A DNA stretch of 64,000 nt from Collimonas fungivorans Ter331 (GTDB taxonomy: Bacteria > Pseudomonadota > Gammaproteobacteria > Burkholderiales > Burkholderiaceae_D): positions 1,240,001 through 1,304,000 of the forward strand of contig NC_015856.1 of assembly GCF_000221045.1 (NCBI RefSeq). Reading direction: 5' to 3'. The notes below the pieces were generated by a model. That model searched no databases and had not been told where the DNA came from. It saw only the letters and a program-made list of their open reading frames with translations. Of the stretch, positions 9,326 to 18,876 are shown in pieces. Within the stretch, counting starts at the first letter, position 1. Each line of letters begins with the position of its first letter. A program made the position numbers and the translations under genes.

Positions 9326-9482
9326 CCTTCGCCGCGGCGATCGCGGCTTGTGCATCCTGTTCATCCGCGAGCGTGACTTTGCCGATCGCTGCGCTGGTCG
9401 AGGGATTGACGAGTTCCAGCATTTCAGTGCCGTGGGGTTTGATGAATTTGCCGTTGATATAAATGTGCTCTACCGTTTTCAT
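9323..9482 (-). pseudogene. Aldehyde dehydrogenase, 5' fragment only
   Basis: A good ATG at 9482 opens MKTVEHIYINGKFIKP...LVNPSTSAAIGKV...DAQAAIAAAKA, the first ~53 residues of an NAD-dependent aldehyde dehydrogenase. It then runs out of homology near 9325, where the sequence becomes AraC-like in another frame. The simplest history is one deletion that fused the start of a dehydrogenase gene to the inside of a neighbouring araC gene. RBS GGAGATCC is still present upstream of the start. Confidence 0.8.
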
Positions 9483-9792
9483 GGGATCTCCGTGGATAGG
9501 TGAAACGTTGATCCCATCTTAGGCGGGCAGGCGAGCTGCAATGCCAGCGGCCGCGAAGCGCGGACAAATGGCACTTTGACTGATCCCGGCGCGGGATCCA
9601 TATCGAATGCTGTCTCCGAATTCCAACAATAGTGTTAATTCTTGCAAAGTCCTCGGTTTACCAATATTTCCTGTTGGTAATTAATGAAGCTGGCCGTTAT
9701 GATTTGATAAGATTTGCCATCAGGTAAAATATAGTGTCACATATTGTTAAAATAACATTTGTCGGTAACGGTTCAATTTCGAGGAACCCCGC
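9483..9792 (+). promoter_or_regulatory. Upstream region of the T6SS island
   Basis: No gene is visible in these 310 bases, which become clearly AT-rich toward vgrG. TTACCAA (9658-9664) and TTGGTAA (9674-9680) form a 7-bp inverted repeat with a 9-base spacer that could be an operator. GAGGAA at about 9781 is the vgrG ribosome binding site. The promoter itself is not certain. Confidence 0.4.
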
Positions 9793-12255
9793 ATGAGCAG
9801 TTTGCCTCAATCCATCCTGGCCCTTGTGCAGGGCCGCCAGCATAACCGGATATTGCGCTTGTCCTTCCCTCACGGCGACGGGCCGCGCACCACATTGGTG
9901 GCGAATCGTCTCGAAGCCGAAGAAGGCTTATCGCGCGATTTCGAATATACGGTTGAGGTGCTGGCAGATGATGCCAGCATCCCGCTCAAGGATATCCAGG
10001 GCAAGATGGTGACCGTTGAACTGGTGTGCGGCGACGGCAGCCTGCGCTATTTCAACGGCTATGTCTTTGAATTCCGTTTGGCCAAGACCGATGGCAGCGT
10101 GGCGTTTTATTCGATGATCCTGAAGCCGTGGCTGGCCTATCTCCGGCTCCGGAAAAATAATCTCCTGTTCCACGGCAAGACCTTGCGTGAGCAAACCCAA
10201 GACATCTTCAACGAGTACGGCAAGCATGCCGACTGGGATGCGCAGATCAAAGGCAACGACCTGCCGTTCACCATGGCTTGCCAGTTTGACGAATCCGATC
10301 ACAACTATCTGCACCGCCGCTGGGAAGCCGCCGGCTGGCATTACTGGTATGAACATTCCGAGAACGGGCATCAGCTGGTTCTGTCGGACGATTCCACGCA
10401 AGCCGAACCGATTGCCGGCAACAGCTCGGAGATCCGCTTCCAGCGCCATGCAGGCGCGCAGGAAGAAGACGCCATCGGCGAATGGACTCCGGTGCGGCAG
10501 ATCGTGCAGTCGCGGGTTGCCCTGTCGGGATTTAATTTCAAGGCGCCGATTCCGGCCAACCTTGATATCCCCACCATCAACCAGCAAGGCGACGTGCTCG
10601 ATGTCGAGTCATATGAATATGCGGGTGCATACGGTTTCAAGGACCGCCAGGACGGCGACGCCATGGCCAAGCGGCAGATGGAACAGATCGAAGCCAGCGG
10701 CAAGCACGTGGCGGCGGCAGGCAACAGCCGGTTCGCTGCGCCTGGGCGTTCGTTTCTGCTGACCGGTCACTTCAATCTTGGCTCATCCGATCAGGCCGCG
10801 GGATCGGGCAAGAACGAGTTCCTGATCGTCAGCGTGGTCCATAGCGCCAGCAACAATTACCTGCAGCAGGCCGATGCGGTGGCTGCCTATGACAACCGCC
10901 TGATCTGCATACGCAAGAACATCCCCTGGCGTCCGGCGCGCGGTTTCAATAGCGTCGACACCAGGATCCAGGCGCCGCAAACGGCGACTGTAGTGGGACC
11001 GGCCGGGCAGGATGTCTATGTCGACGAATACGCCAGGGTCAGGCTGCAATTCCATTGGGACCGCATCGGCGTCAATGACGAAAAGAGTTCGGCCTGGGTG
11101 CGTGTCGCCAGTTCGTGGGCCGGCAGTGACCTCGGATCCATCTCCACGCCGCGCATCGGTTCCGAATGCATCGTCCAGTGGCTGGACGGCAATCCGGACC
11201 ATCCGATCATTACCGGCGCTGTCTACAACCAGCAGAACATGCCGCCATGGCAGCTGGCCGACCAGCAGGTATTGACCGGCTTGCGCAGCCGCGAGTTCGG
11301 CACCGGCGGCAGCGGACGCAGCAATCACCTGATCCTGGACGACAGCAACGGCAAGATCCAGGCGCAGTTGAAAAGCGACCATCAGCATAGCCAGCTTTCT
11401 CTCGGCAATATCACGCGCATCGAAGACAATGCCGGCCGCAAGGATTTCCGCGGCGAGGGATGGGAGCTGCGCACCGACGGCCACGGCGTCGCCCGCTCAG
11501 CCAAAGGCATGCTGATTACTACCGAGGCCCGCGCCAACGCGGCTTCGCATATCAAGGACATGGGCGAAACGGTGCAACGTTTGTCGCAGGCTACAGATGG
11601 TCATCAGGCGCTGGCCGAATTGGCCGAGCAGAGCGGCGCCCAGGAAGCGCCGGCACAGCAAACCAATGTTGCGCTGGCGCTCAAAGGCCAGAACCAGGCA
11701 ATCCAGGGCGGCGCCGCCGAAGGCCAAGACAGTTTTCCTGAGCTGGCGGCGCCGCACCTTGTATTGACCAGCCCGGCCGGGATTGAAACGACGACGGCGC
11801 AATCGATGCATATCGCCAGCACCCAGCATACCGCGATCAGCTCCGGCAAGAGCCTGTCGATCGCCAGCGGCGACAGCCTGTTTGCCAGCGTCGCCCAGAC
11901 GTTCCGCCTGTTTGTCCACAAGGCCGGCATGAAAATGATCGCAGCGGCAGGCGATATCGACGTCAAGGCGCTGTCGAACAACATCAACCTGCTGGCCAAG
12001 CTGAACATCAGCGTGACTGCCGAGCGCATCACCATCACCGCCAAGGAAGAAGTCCTGATCAACGGCGGCGGCAGCTACGTCAAGCATAATGCCGGCGGCA
12101 TCGAATACGGCACCAACGGCCCGCATGTGGTGCATGCCGCAAGCCGCAGCTTGCCCGGCCCGAAAAGCCTGCCGGTCAAGACCCAGCCGGACATCTGCGT
12201 CAGCTGCATGCAGGAGGCGAATCAACAGGCTTCCACGTTGACCAAGCGTCTCTGA
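9793..12255 (+). CDS. vgrG: T6SS spike protein VgrG (TssI)
   Basis: Trimeric needle-tip protein of the type VI secretion system, carrying effectors on its tip. The 820-residue product has the usual order: gp27-like head (residues ~15-390, with FNGYVFEFRL and ESDHNYLHRRWEAAGWHYWYEH), the gp5 OB-fold region (RVRLQFHWDR near 416), SEC-like GSECIVQWLDGNPDHPIITG near 456, and a DUF2345 C-terminal extension (~650-800) with beta-repeat character (HIASTQHTAISSGKSLSIAS). The short tail after DUF2345 ends in a CVSC pair and has no toxin domain, so the cargo must come from the genes downstream. Confidence 0.96.
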   Translation: MSSLPQSILALVQGRQHNRILRLSFPHGDGPRTTLVANRLEAEEGLSRDFEYTVEVLADDASIPLKDIQGKMVTVELVCGDGSLRYFNGYVFEFRLAKTDGSVAFYSMILKPWLAYLRLRKNNLLFHGKTLREQTQDIFNEYGKHADWDAQIKGNDLPFTMACQFDESDHNYLHRRWEAAGWHYWYEHSENGHQLVLSDDSTQAEPIAGNSSEIRFQRHAGAQEEDAIGEWTPVRQIVQSRVALSGFNFKAPIPANLDIPTINQQGDVLDVESYEYAGAYGFKDRQDGDAMAKRQMEQIEASGKHVAAAGNSRFAAPGRSFLLTGHFNLGSSDQAAGSGKNEFLIVSVVHSASNNYLQQADAVAAYDNRLICIRKNIPWRPARGFNSVDTRIQAPQTATVVGPAGQDVYVDEYARVRLQFHWDRIGVNDEKSSAWVRVASSWAGSDLGSISTPRIGSECIVQWLDGNPDHPIITGAVYNQQNMPPWQLADQQVLTGLRSREFGTGGSGRSNHLILDDSNGKIQAQLKSDHQHSQLSLGNITRIEDNAGRKDFRGEGWELRTDGHGVARSAKGMLITTEARANAASHIKDMGETVQRLSQATDGHQALAELAEQSGAQEAPAQQTNVALALKGQNQAIQGGAAEGQDSFPELAAPHLVLTSPAGIETTTAQSMHIASTQHTAISSGKSLSIASGDSLFASVAQTFRLFVHKAGMKMIAAAGDIDVKALSNNINLLAKLNISVTAERITITAKEEVLINGGGSYVKHNAGGIEYGTNGPHVVHAASRSLPGPKSLPVKTQPDICVSCMQEANQQASTLTKRL

Positions 12256-12266
12256 ATGGATATCGC

Positions 12267-13328
12267 ATGAGCGCTCCGTTACACGCAATTCCTGATCCGG
12301 CAGAATCGACGCCGCTGCATGATCCGCGGCAATTCCTGGACGAAGTCGCGCAGGCGCTGAGCCACGATTTGCGCATTCTGCTGCGGCCGCTGCGCAGCGC
12401 TCAGTGCTACGCGCTGGTCAACGCCGGACAATGCGCGCCAGGCAGCATCGCCAAACTTATCGCCGACCACGAACTCGATGCCGAGCCTTTGTTCGCGCAT
12501 ACGGCGGAGGATGCCCATGTCGAGCAGGGACCATGGCTGTTGCGCCTGCCGTCGCAGCCTTCGGACGCTTTGCTGCTGCGCCTGGCTGCCGATGCCGGCA
12601 GTAAGCAGGCGCTCAGCGTGATCGCCAGCCCGCTGCGCAATCATGTACTGTGCGCCCACCTGCGCAGCTGGTTCAACGGGCTGCTGGAAGACAAGTCGCA
12701 AGTGCTGATGCGTTATTTCGATCCACGCATCGGCCTGGATATGGTGCAATGCTGGCCGCAGCCAGTGCGCCAGCAATTCCTCAGCGCGCTGCAGTGGTGG
12801 GCAAGCTGGGACCATTTGTTCACGCCGCGGGCGATTCGCGGTGCGGCTCAACCGCAGCCGGCAGCGTTAGACCAGCCGCTCGAAATCGGCGCCGAACTGC
12901 AGCTGGCGCTGGACCGCCTGAACCACGCCGAGCGGTTGCAGGCTCTGATCCTGAAAGAAGATACCGATCCCGGCGAGCTCGACCACATTGCCCCACCCCT
13001 GCTGCGTGTGATTGCCCATCTCCAGCTGCAGCGGGCCGAACAGCTGGATTTGAACGAATGGGGCGACCAGCGGCTGCTGATCGCTCTCGGCTTGCGGATG
13101 CACCCGCAAGCTTGCGAAGAGCCCCGGTTGAACGCTTTGCTGCGCACCAGCGCCGCTGCGAAGGAATCGATCGCTGCCGTCATCGGGCGCATGCCCACGG
13201 CATATTGGGAAGAGCAGCAGGCCGATGCACCGCGCAGCCTGGCTCTCCTCTCTGAAGAAATACTGACCCCGTTACGCCTGCGCCGCGCTGGAAACGCATC
13301 CAGCCACCCGCTAGCGTCATTGGCCTAA
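12267..13328 (+). CDS. DUF4123 T6SS effector chaperone/adaptor (Tap/TEC-like)
   Basis: DUF4123 proteins hold an effector and load it on its VgrG. The 353-residue product has the N-terminal DUF4123 pattern (CYALVNAGQ near residue 46, a WLLRLPSQ strand near residue 90, LRSWFNGLLEDKSQVLMRYFDPRIGLDM near 130), followed by an alpha-helical C-terminal half. It begins 11 bases after vgrG and ends 21 bases before the large metallophosphoesterase gene; this vgrG-adaptor-cargo order is the standard T6SS arrangement and points to the next gene as the cargo. Confidence 0.88.
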   Translation: MSAPLHAIPDPAESTPLHDPRQFLDEVAQALSHDLRILLRPLRSAQCYALVNAGQCAPGSIAKLIADHELDAEPLFAHTAEDAHVEQGPWLLRLPSQPSDALLLRLAADAGSKQALSVIASPLRNHVLCAHLRSWFNGLLEDKSQVLMRYFDPRIGLDMVQCWPQPVRQQFLSALQWWASWDHLFTPRAIRGAAQPQPAALDQPLEIGAELQLALDRLNHAERLQALILKEDTDPGELDHIAPPLLRVIAHLQLQRAEQLDLNEWGDQRLLIALGLRMHPQACEEPRLNALLRTSAAAKESIAAVIGRMPTAYWEEQQADAPRSLALLSEEILTPLRLRRAGNASSHPLASLA

Positions 13329-13349
13329 TACTTTTATCCGGACTCTTAC

Positions 13350-16262
13350 ATGGCTGATATCTCTTCAAGTGTAGCAAATGCTTCCAGCGGCAAGAACCAA
13401 GCTCCCGGCGTTACCGAGTGCGAAAAAGATCCTCCTATCAGTGCCGTTATTCTTTATCCCAGCCTTGGCACGCCGTTGATCCTGGCGCCTGGACAGACCA
13501 AGTGCAGCATTTTCCTGGGAGCGGCTGCCGAGGCGCGTACGCATTTCACCATCGACGAGAAGACCAAGCAGGCGCATACGATCCATTGCGCAGTTGATCG
13601 CCATCTGCGGCTGTATGACATCGCGAAGAAAGACACAAAGACCGATACTACCCAGGGCACGCTATTTGGCGACGGCAAGACTTTTACCAAGGCCAAAGCC
13701 GCCATCAACGGCTGGCTGGTGGGCGACTTCGCTGCCGGGGCCTTGATCAAGAATCGCCACGGCCAGCCGTTCGCCACGATTTCAACCCAGGCCGCCGCGG
13801 TGTATAGCGGCCTGGCCCATGTCTACGAAATCGAGATCGACCTTACGCAAAGTCCGTTCAACGATATAAAAGACAATGCTTTCAAGACGTTTGCCTGGAT
13901 GGTGGAAATCGATGCAGAGCATGCCCGTCATCGCGAGTATCAAGGCGTCACCCACGTGGAAGGGCAGGATATGTATATTCACGATTTCCTGCATAACGCC
14001 AAGAACGTCGCTGCCAATCATTTCGCTGCTCCCTATGAATTCAATCTCGATAACTTTCAGGCAACGGGCCTGCCGGCGCAGAGAACTGATCGGCTGATGA
14101 GCTGGCACCCGGTAATTAAGGCGAAGAAAGAGATACTCAAGATAGGGCATCTGTCGGATGTACATGTGAACGTGCGCCATAACGCGCTCGCCAGATCCCC
14201 GGCTCGGGTGATTGAAGACGACGCAGCAGAAAAAGAAATAGGCATAGTAGGTCATAAAATCTGCAATAGCTTCATGGCGCTCAAGGATTTGTTTGAGAAG
14301 TTCGGCAAGGGCGATGACCGGGCTGACGCAATCTTTCTGACTGGTGACCTGATTGACTTTAACCGTAATATTGATCCTGATAAGGTGGGCGGGACCATTG
14401 GGGAGCAATGGAAAAATTTCAACGTGTTAAGTAAGTTGCCTGATAAAAATCTATACAAACGCGGCATGGATGACATGTTGATGTATAGCCTGGTGCGACA
14501 TTCCTATCGTGAACTGGTGCTGCCTGTCTTCATGACCACCGGCAATCATGAAGCATATGCCGAGCCGTACGGAATCAGCCCGCGCAAAGACGGATGGGCT
14601 TTCGATCTTGGCGTGCTGGATGGCGGCGTGCGTACGCCGTTCAAGTGGGATAGCAAGGAAGAAGCCATAGCAGCGCATCGGCGCAAGCTTGAAGAGGCAA
14701 GCAAGTGGGTTGAGGGGAAAGCGAATGAAGGAATTGCCGCCGACCACAACATGACGATTTATGAGGCCACTCTTGCCTATGGCCCCACTTATGCGCATGT
14801 GTGGACGACAAACAATTTCGACAATGGTAATTTTGACTGGTTTGGCGCCTTGTTTACGCCGCTGTCCGATTTCGTCATTAAATTCGGTTCACAGGACGGA
14901 GTGCAGCCGAAGCAGATTTTATGTGGACTGGAGTGGGGACAAGGGGAAGAATATAAAAACCTTATGGGGGCAATCGGAATTGGCCTGCCGGATGCGCAAA
15001 GCTACGGGATATTGCCACGTGCAACCGAGTCGTTTAATGAAAACCAGAAAGCGCTGTTAGATCAGGCGCGCGCGGCAAAAATGGCCGCAGGGGCAATCCC
15101 AATAGTGGTTGGGACACACTTTACAATTATCAATTACAACAAATCACCGCTGTCCAAAAATCTTAGTTTTACTCCCTATGACACTGGAACTGGAGCGATA
15201 CGGGTTAACGGCGACGGGGCATTCAATGACGCCAATTTTGGCACCTGTGAGAAAAACCTGGGCTGGTATTTCAAAAGCTGCGTGTTCTCACCTGCGTCCC
15301 AGCGCGTCGACTATCATCTGTCGGGACATAGCCATCGCTCCGCTGTTTACACCGCTGTTGAAAAAAAAGGTCACGGAATTCTAATGGATACTGCTCAGAT
15401 CAGTCCTTTGGGCGATCCGGGATTTCTGGATTCCAAGGCGCCACTGCTGAATGCATCTGCAAGCAATACCAATTTTATTGTCAGCAGCTGTGGCGGTCCG
15501 ATCGGCGTGCAAAATCAGAATGGGGAGCTTGACGGCTGGACTCTGCGTCCCCCTAGTGGAACGCTCTTGAACGTCAGCGGCCGTACTATCAAGCAAATCA
15601 AGACTTGTGACCCGGGAAAAAACACTCAGCCTCGCTTATGTGTAGCGCTAGACTATCTGGCGGTCATGAGTCGTGTTGATAAAGAGATCAAGGTTCCCAT
15701 TCTCTTCGAATTTGCCGCCATCAATTCCGGGCAGGCGCTTTTTGCAGGAGAACTCGATCTCATATTGAGTGAGCAACTGATGGGGCTGAATTGCATCGAG
15801 GCCGTTAAAATTTGGGTATTTGAAAAGCAAGGAAGAATGCCGAACGTAAAAAAAATATGGCACTCACTTACGCCAAAACTAAGCGATGCACCGACAGGAT
15901 TTTTTCGTGCTAGCAAAAATAGGAAGCGGTTGAGTTTTGAGGCTAACGATTTGAATAAGCTCAATAGCGCGGTTAAGGCCAATGGCGGAGTGTCGGTGGC
16001 GCAAGCCTTTTGTGAAATCATATTGAAAAAACCGACGATCGCGAAAGGTCAGCTCGACTGGAGCGCGGATATGAATATCCGTGATCCATGGGTATTCCCG
16101 GTGGATATGAGATTCAGATTGACAGGCATGGGGCCGATGCCGGATATGGTACGGCCTCCTGGCGAGAGAGGGGAAGTGCCGGACTGGGCATTCTTGGAAA
16201 ACAATTATTCGGACAGGGGCTATATTGGTGCAAAAATGGCGATCAGACCAAATAATAGTTAA
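13350..16262 (+). CDS. Putative T6SS effector with a metallophosphoesterase domain
   Basis: The 970-residue product has no signal peptide. Residues ~1-255 form a domain I do not recognise (possibly VgrG or adaptor docking). A calcineurin-type metallophosphoesterase domain follows with all its metal motifs: GHLSDVHVN (~264), TGDLIDFNRN (~330), TTGNHEAY (~396), VGTHFTI (~588) and LSGHSHRS (~657). The inserts between motifs are long. The C-terminal ~250 residues are unassigned. The substrate could be a phospholipid, nucleotide or other phosphodiester. Position after vgrG and a DUF4123 gene, and before two exported paralogues, argues for a toxin that acts in the target periplasm. The gene becomes more AT-rich toward its 3' half, as seen in acquired toxin genes. 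Confidence 0.8.
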   Translation: MADISSSVANASSGKNQAPGVTECEKDPPISAVILYPSLGTPLILAPGQTKCSIFLGAAAEARTHFTIDEKTKQAHTIHCAVDRHLRLYDIAKKDTKTDTTQGTLFGDGKTFTKAKAAINGWLVGDFAAGALIKNRHGQPFATISTQAAAVYSGLAHVYEIEIDLTQSPFNDIKDNAFKTFAWMVEIDAEHARHREYQGVTHVEGQDMYIHDFLHNAKNVAANHFAAPYEFNLDNFQATGLPAQRTDRLMSWHPVIKAKKEILKIGHLSDVHVNVRHNALARSPARVIEDDAAEKEIGIVGHKICNSFMALKDLFEKFGKGDDRADAIFLTGDLIDFNRNIDPDKVGGTIGEQWKNFNVLSKLPDKNLYKRGMDDMLMYSLVRHSYRELVLPVFMTTGNHEAYAEPYGISPRKDGWAFDLGVLDGGVRTPFKWDSKEEAIAAHRRKLEEASKWVEGKANEGIAADHNMTIYEATLAYGPTYAHVWTTNNFDNGNFDWFGALFTPLSDFVIKFGSQDGVQPKQILCGLEWGQGEEYKNLMGAIGIGLPDAQSYGILPRATESFNENQKALLDQARAAKMAAGAIPIVVGTHFTIINYNKSPLSKNLSFTPYDTGTGAIRVNGDGAFNDANFGTCEKNLGWYFKSCVFSPASQRVDYHLSGHSHRSAVYTAVEKKGHGILMDTAQISPLGDPGFLDSKAPLLNASASNTNFIVSSCGGPIGVQNQNGELDGWTLRPPSGTLLNVSGRTIKQIKTCDPGKNTQPRLCVALDYLAVMSRVDKEIKVPILFEFAAINSGQALFAGELDLILSEQLMGLNCIEAVKIWVFEKQGRMPNVKKIWHSLTPKLSDAPTGFFRASKNRKRLSFEANDLNKLNSAVKANGGVSVAQAFCEIILKKPTIAKGQLDWSADMNIRDPWVFPVDMRFRLTGMGPMPDMVRPPGERGEVPDWAFLENNYSDRGYIGAKMAIRPNNS

Positions 16263-16274
16263 TCGGATATTGCC

Positions 16275-17525
16275 ATGACTACACGCCGCCGTTTTATATA
16301 CGCAGCTCTAGCAGTTGCGGTACTCCCCATTTTGACTGGATGTAAAAATATGAGCAAACAGAACATACGCACATTTGGCAAAACCTTTGATTACCTCAAG
16401 GACCCTGCGCTTCGTCAGAAAGAAACCGGCGATGCGCAGCTGACGGTGCAGAACGCAGAGTTCAGTGGAGAAAAGTTTGAAGGCATGGAGTGGCGCAATA
16501 TTCGTTTTATTAATTGTGATTTTGCTGGCGCATATGAAATTGCCCCGCGCAAATTGATCGATTCCAAATTTGAAGATTGCCGTTTCGCCGGGATATTGAG
16601 TTATGGCGTGACAGAAAACGTTCAGTTTTTGCGTTGCAGCTGGAACGGGCAATCCGTAATGTATGGGGAAAAAGGTAGTAAGAACACCTTGTTTCAGGAG
16701 TGTCAGTTCGCGGGGCCGGATGAAGACCGGAATCATTGGGGTGGAGTTGGTACCGATGGCGAAGCGGAATTTGTCAAATGCAAGGCTAAATGGTTCGGTC
16801 TTAGCGGGCAGGTCAAGCTTTCTATTAGGGATTGCGAGTTCGAGGATGCGGAGATTGACACCGACAGTTTTGGCAATAGTGGGGAAAATTTTCTATCTTC
16901 CGCTGTGCTTATCGAAAATTGCAAGCTTCGAGGAAAATTTGAAATAGTAAGCAGAAAACTGCAATCCCTTACCATCAGGAATACTGTTATCAATCATCTT
17001 GATTTATCTGGTACCGCGGTAAAAGACGATGTGTTGATGGAAGGCTTGGATGCCGGGTATATCAATGCTGCGCTCAGCGCGCGCAATTTTACGATTAGAA
17101 AAAGTACGATCAAAGGCATAGACAATAAAGTATTTAGCATTGGTGCGGCTGGGACGGCGCAGTTTTTGGCCGATGATATGGTATTCGGTCGTGGTGCCGT
17201 CGAGATTGGTGCCGGCCGCGCACTAGAGGAACACGAATGGAGTATTGCGCCATCTAACGGGATCACCGCATTTCGCAATTGCAAATTGCCGATGCTGGAT
17301 GCTTCCTGGCTTGAGACAATGTGCCTGCAATTCGATAAATGTGAAATACAGTTGGCCGACATTAGCAACTGTCGCATTGGCAAGCTCCAAATAATGACTA
17401 GCAGGATCAGCGAGAAAATTGATTTGACCAATACACGGGTTCAAGAACAAGATCTGGCGACAATGTTTATTGATAAAGGGCGGAAAGAAAAACTCGATGG
17501 CACAAATGTAAAGTTGCCGAAATAA
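16275..17525 (+). CDS. Tat-type lipoprotein, putative T6SS immunity protein (copy 1)
   Basis: The 416-residue product opens with TTRRRFIYAALAVAVLPILTGC: a twin-arginine motif, a hydrophobic core, and a lipobox (LTGC) whose Cys is about residue 23. The mature protein consists of irregular repeats such as FEGMEWRNIRFINCDF, KLIDSKFEDCRF and SLTIRNTVI, each of which would be one coil of a right-handed beta-helix (pentapeptide-repeat-like). It is about half identical by eye to the next gene. Lying 12 bases after the metallophosphoesterase gene, it most likely protects the cell by binding the effector in the periplasm. AT-richer than the flanking chromosome. Confidence 0.75.
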   Translation: MTTRRRFIYAALAVAVLPILTGCKNMSKQNIRTFGKTFDYLKDPALRQKETGDAQLTVQNAEFSGEKFEGMEWRNIRFINCDFAGAYEIAPRKLIDSKFEDCRFAGILSYGVTENVQFLRCSWNGQSVMYGEKGSKNTLFQECQFAGPDEDRNHWGGVGTDGEAEFVKCKAKWFGLSGQVKLSIRDCEFEDAEIDTDSFGNSGENFLSSAVLIENCKLRGKFEIVSRKLQSLTIRNTVINHLDLSGTAVKDDVLMEGLDAGYINAALSARNFTIRKSTIKGIDNKVFSIGAAGTAQFLADDMVFGRGAVEIGAGRALEEHEWSIAPSNGITAFRNCKLPMLDASWLETMCLQFDKCEIQLADISNCRIGKLQIMTSRISEKIDLTNTRVQEQDLATMFIDKGRKEKLDGTNVKLPK

Positions 17526-17550
17526 TTAACATACAGACGTTTGCCATTTG

Positions 17551-18789
17551 ATGATTTCACGACGAATTTTTCTTAACCGGACCAGTGCTTTGGCTTTCAG
17601 TTTTACTTTCATGGCGGGATGTGGTCTGGTGGATAGAAAAAAAACCATTCGTCAGTCTGGGGAAATTTTTAATTATCTTAGCGATCCCGCACTTCGCCAG
17701 AAAGAAATTGGTGATGCGTTGCTGACCATACAAAACGTGGCGTTTGGCGAGGAAAAATTTGAAGGAATGGAGTGGCGCAACATCCGTTTTGTCGACTGCG
17801 ATTTTGCAAGCTCATATGCCCTCAAATTGAAAGGCAGCGAAGATCTGCAATTCGACAGTTGCCGCTTTGGCGGAATTTTGGGGTTTGGCAAAATGAATCG
17901 GGTCCAGTTTTCCAAATGCGCCGGTGTCGGCAAGCTGAATCTGATAGGGGATCCGGGCAGCACGAAAGTCCGTTTCGAAGACTGTAAATTTCAGGGAGAC
18001 AGTGCCGATCAGAACCATTTTGGCGCATTAGGAACAGAAGGTGAAACCGAATTCACGCGTTGCCAGTTCAAGTACATGAGTATCTATGGCGACACCAAGC
18101 TGACTATCCGGGACTGTCAATTCGAAAATGTCGACTGCCCGATAGATGTGGCGACAGGCGGTTCTGAAGTTCTTATAGAGAATTCCAAGTTGCGTGGAAA
18201 CTTTGATATGCGTCCTGCCGCCTTTTTATCCCTCACCATTCGCAATACCGTCATTGATAACATCGACCTGTCCGAGGCCACAGTCAAGGGCGACGTGCTG
18301 ATGGAATCCCTGGATGCAGGTTATGTCAATGCCTTGTTTGGATCAGCGGCAAGCCTGACCATACGGAACAGCCAGATCAAGGGGAACGGGCGCGACGTAT
18401 TCCAGACTTCGCCTGCCAAGATTGTGCGTATCGATATCGATAATGTCACGTTTGGCAAAGCCGGCGAAGCGGTGTTTATTGGCGGAGGTTTTTCCAGCAA
18501 GAAGGAAATAGCACGCGTCAACCAGTCCTTGCGTCTTCACAATTGCAAGATCCCTGTGCTGGCATCGAATCATATAAATACCGCAAACCTGATTCTCGAT
18601 AATTGCGCCATCCAGGAAGCCAGTTTCAAGGAAAGCCGCATCAGTAGGCTGGACATCAAGAATACCAAGATCCTCGAAAGGCTTGACTTCACGAATACGC
18701 AAGTCGAAACGCAAGATTTAACGACACTGGCTCCGTATAAAGGACGCGTTGATAAATTGGAAGGCTCAAATGTAAAGCTGCCGGGTTAA
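17551..18789 (+). CDS. Tat-type lipoprotein, putative T6SS immunity protein (copy 2)
   Basis: A 412-residue paralogue of the preceding gene. The leader has SRRIFLNR, a close match to the Tat consensus SRRxFLK, then a hydrophobic stretch and the lipobox FMAGC (Cys ~24). It shares YLxDPALRQKExGDAxLTxQN and EKFEGMEWRNIRF with copy 1 and also the C-terminal DLTTL...LEGSNVKLPG. The repeats predict a beta-helix. A TTG directly before the ATG is also a possible start. Tandem duplication with divergence is typical of immunity genes that track variant effectors. Confidence 0.75.
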   Translation: MISRRIFLNRTSALAFSFTFMAGCGLVDRKKTIRQSGEIFNYLSDPALRQKEIGDALLTIQNVAFGEEKFEGMEWRNIRFVDCDFASSYALKLKGSEDLQFDSCRFGGILGFGKMNRVQFSKCAGVGKLNLIGDPGSTKVRFEDCKFQGDSADQNHFGALGTEGETEFTRCQFKYMSIYGDTKLTIRDCQFENVDCPIDVATGGSEVLIENSKLRGNFDMRPAAFLSLTIRNTVIDNIDLSEATVKGDVLMESLDAGYVNALFGSAASLTIRNSQIKGNGRDVFQTSPAKIVRIDIDNVTFGKAGEAVFIGGGFSSKKEIARVNQSLRLHNCKIPVLASNHINTANLILDNCAIQEASFKESRISRLDIKNTKILERLDFTNTQVETQDLTTLAPYKGRVDKLEGSNVKLPG

Positions 18790-18876
18790 GGCGAACGAAC
18801 GGCCGATTCTGTAATTTTTAGATCGGAAAAACACGGTGATGGAAACGAGTGAGGCCATGCAAGCTGGCTGAGTTTA

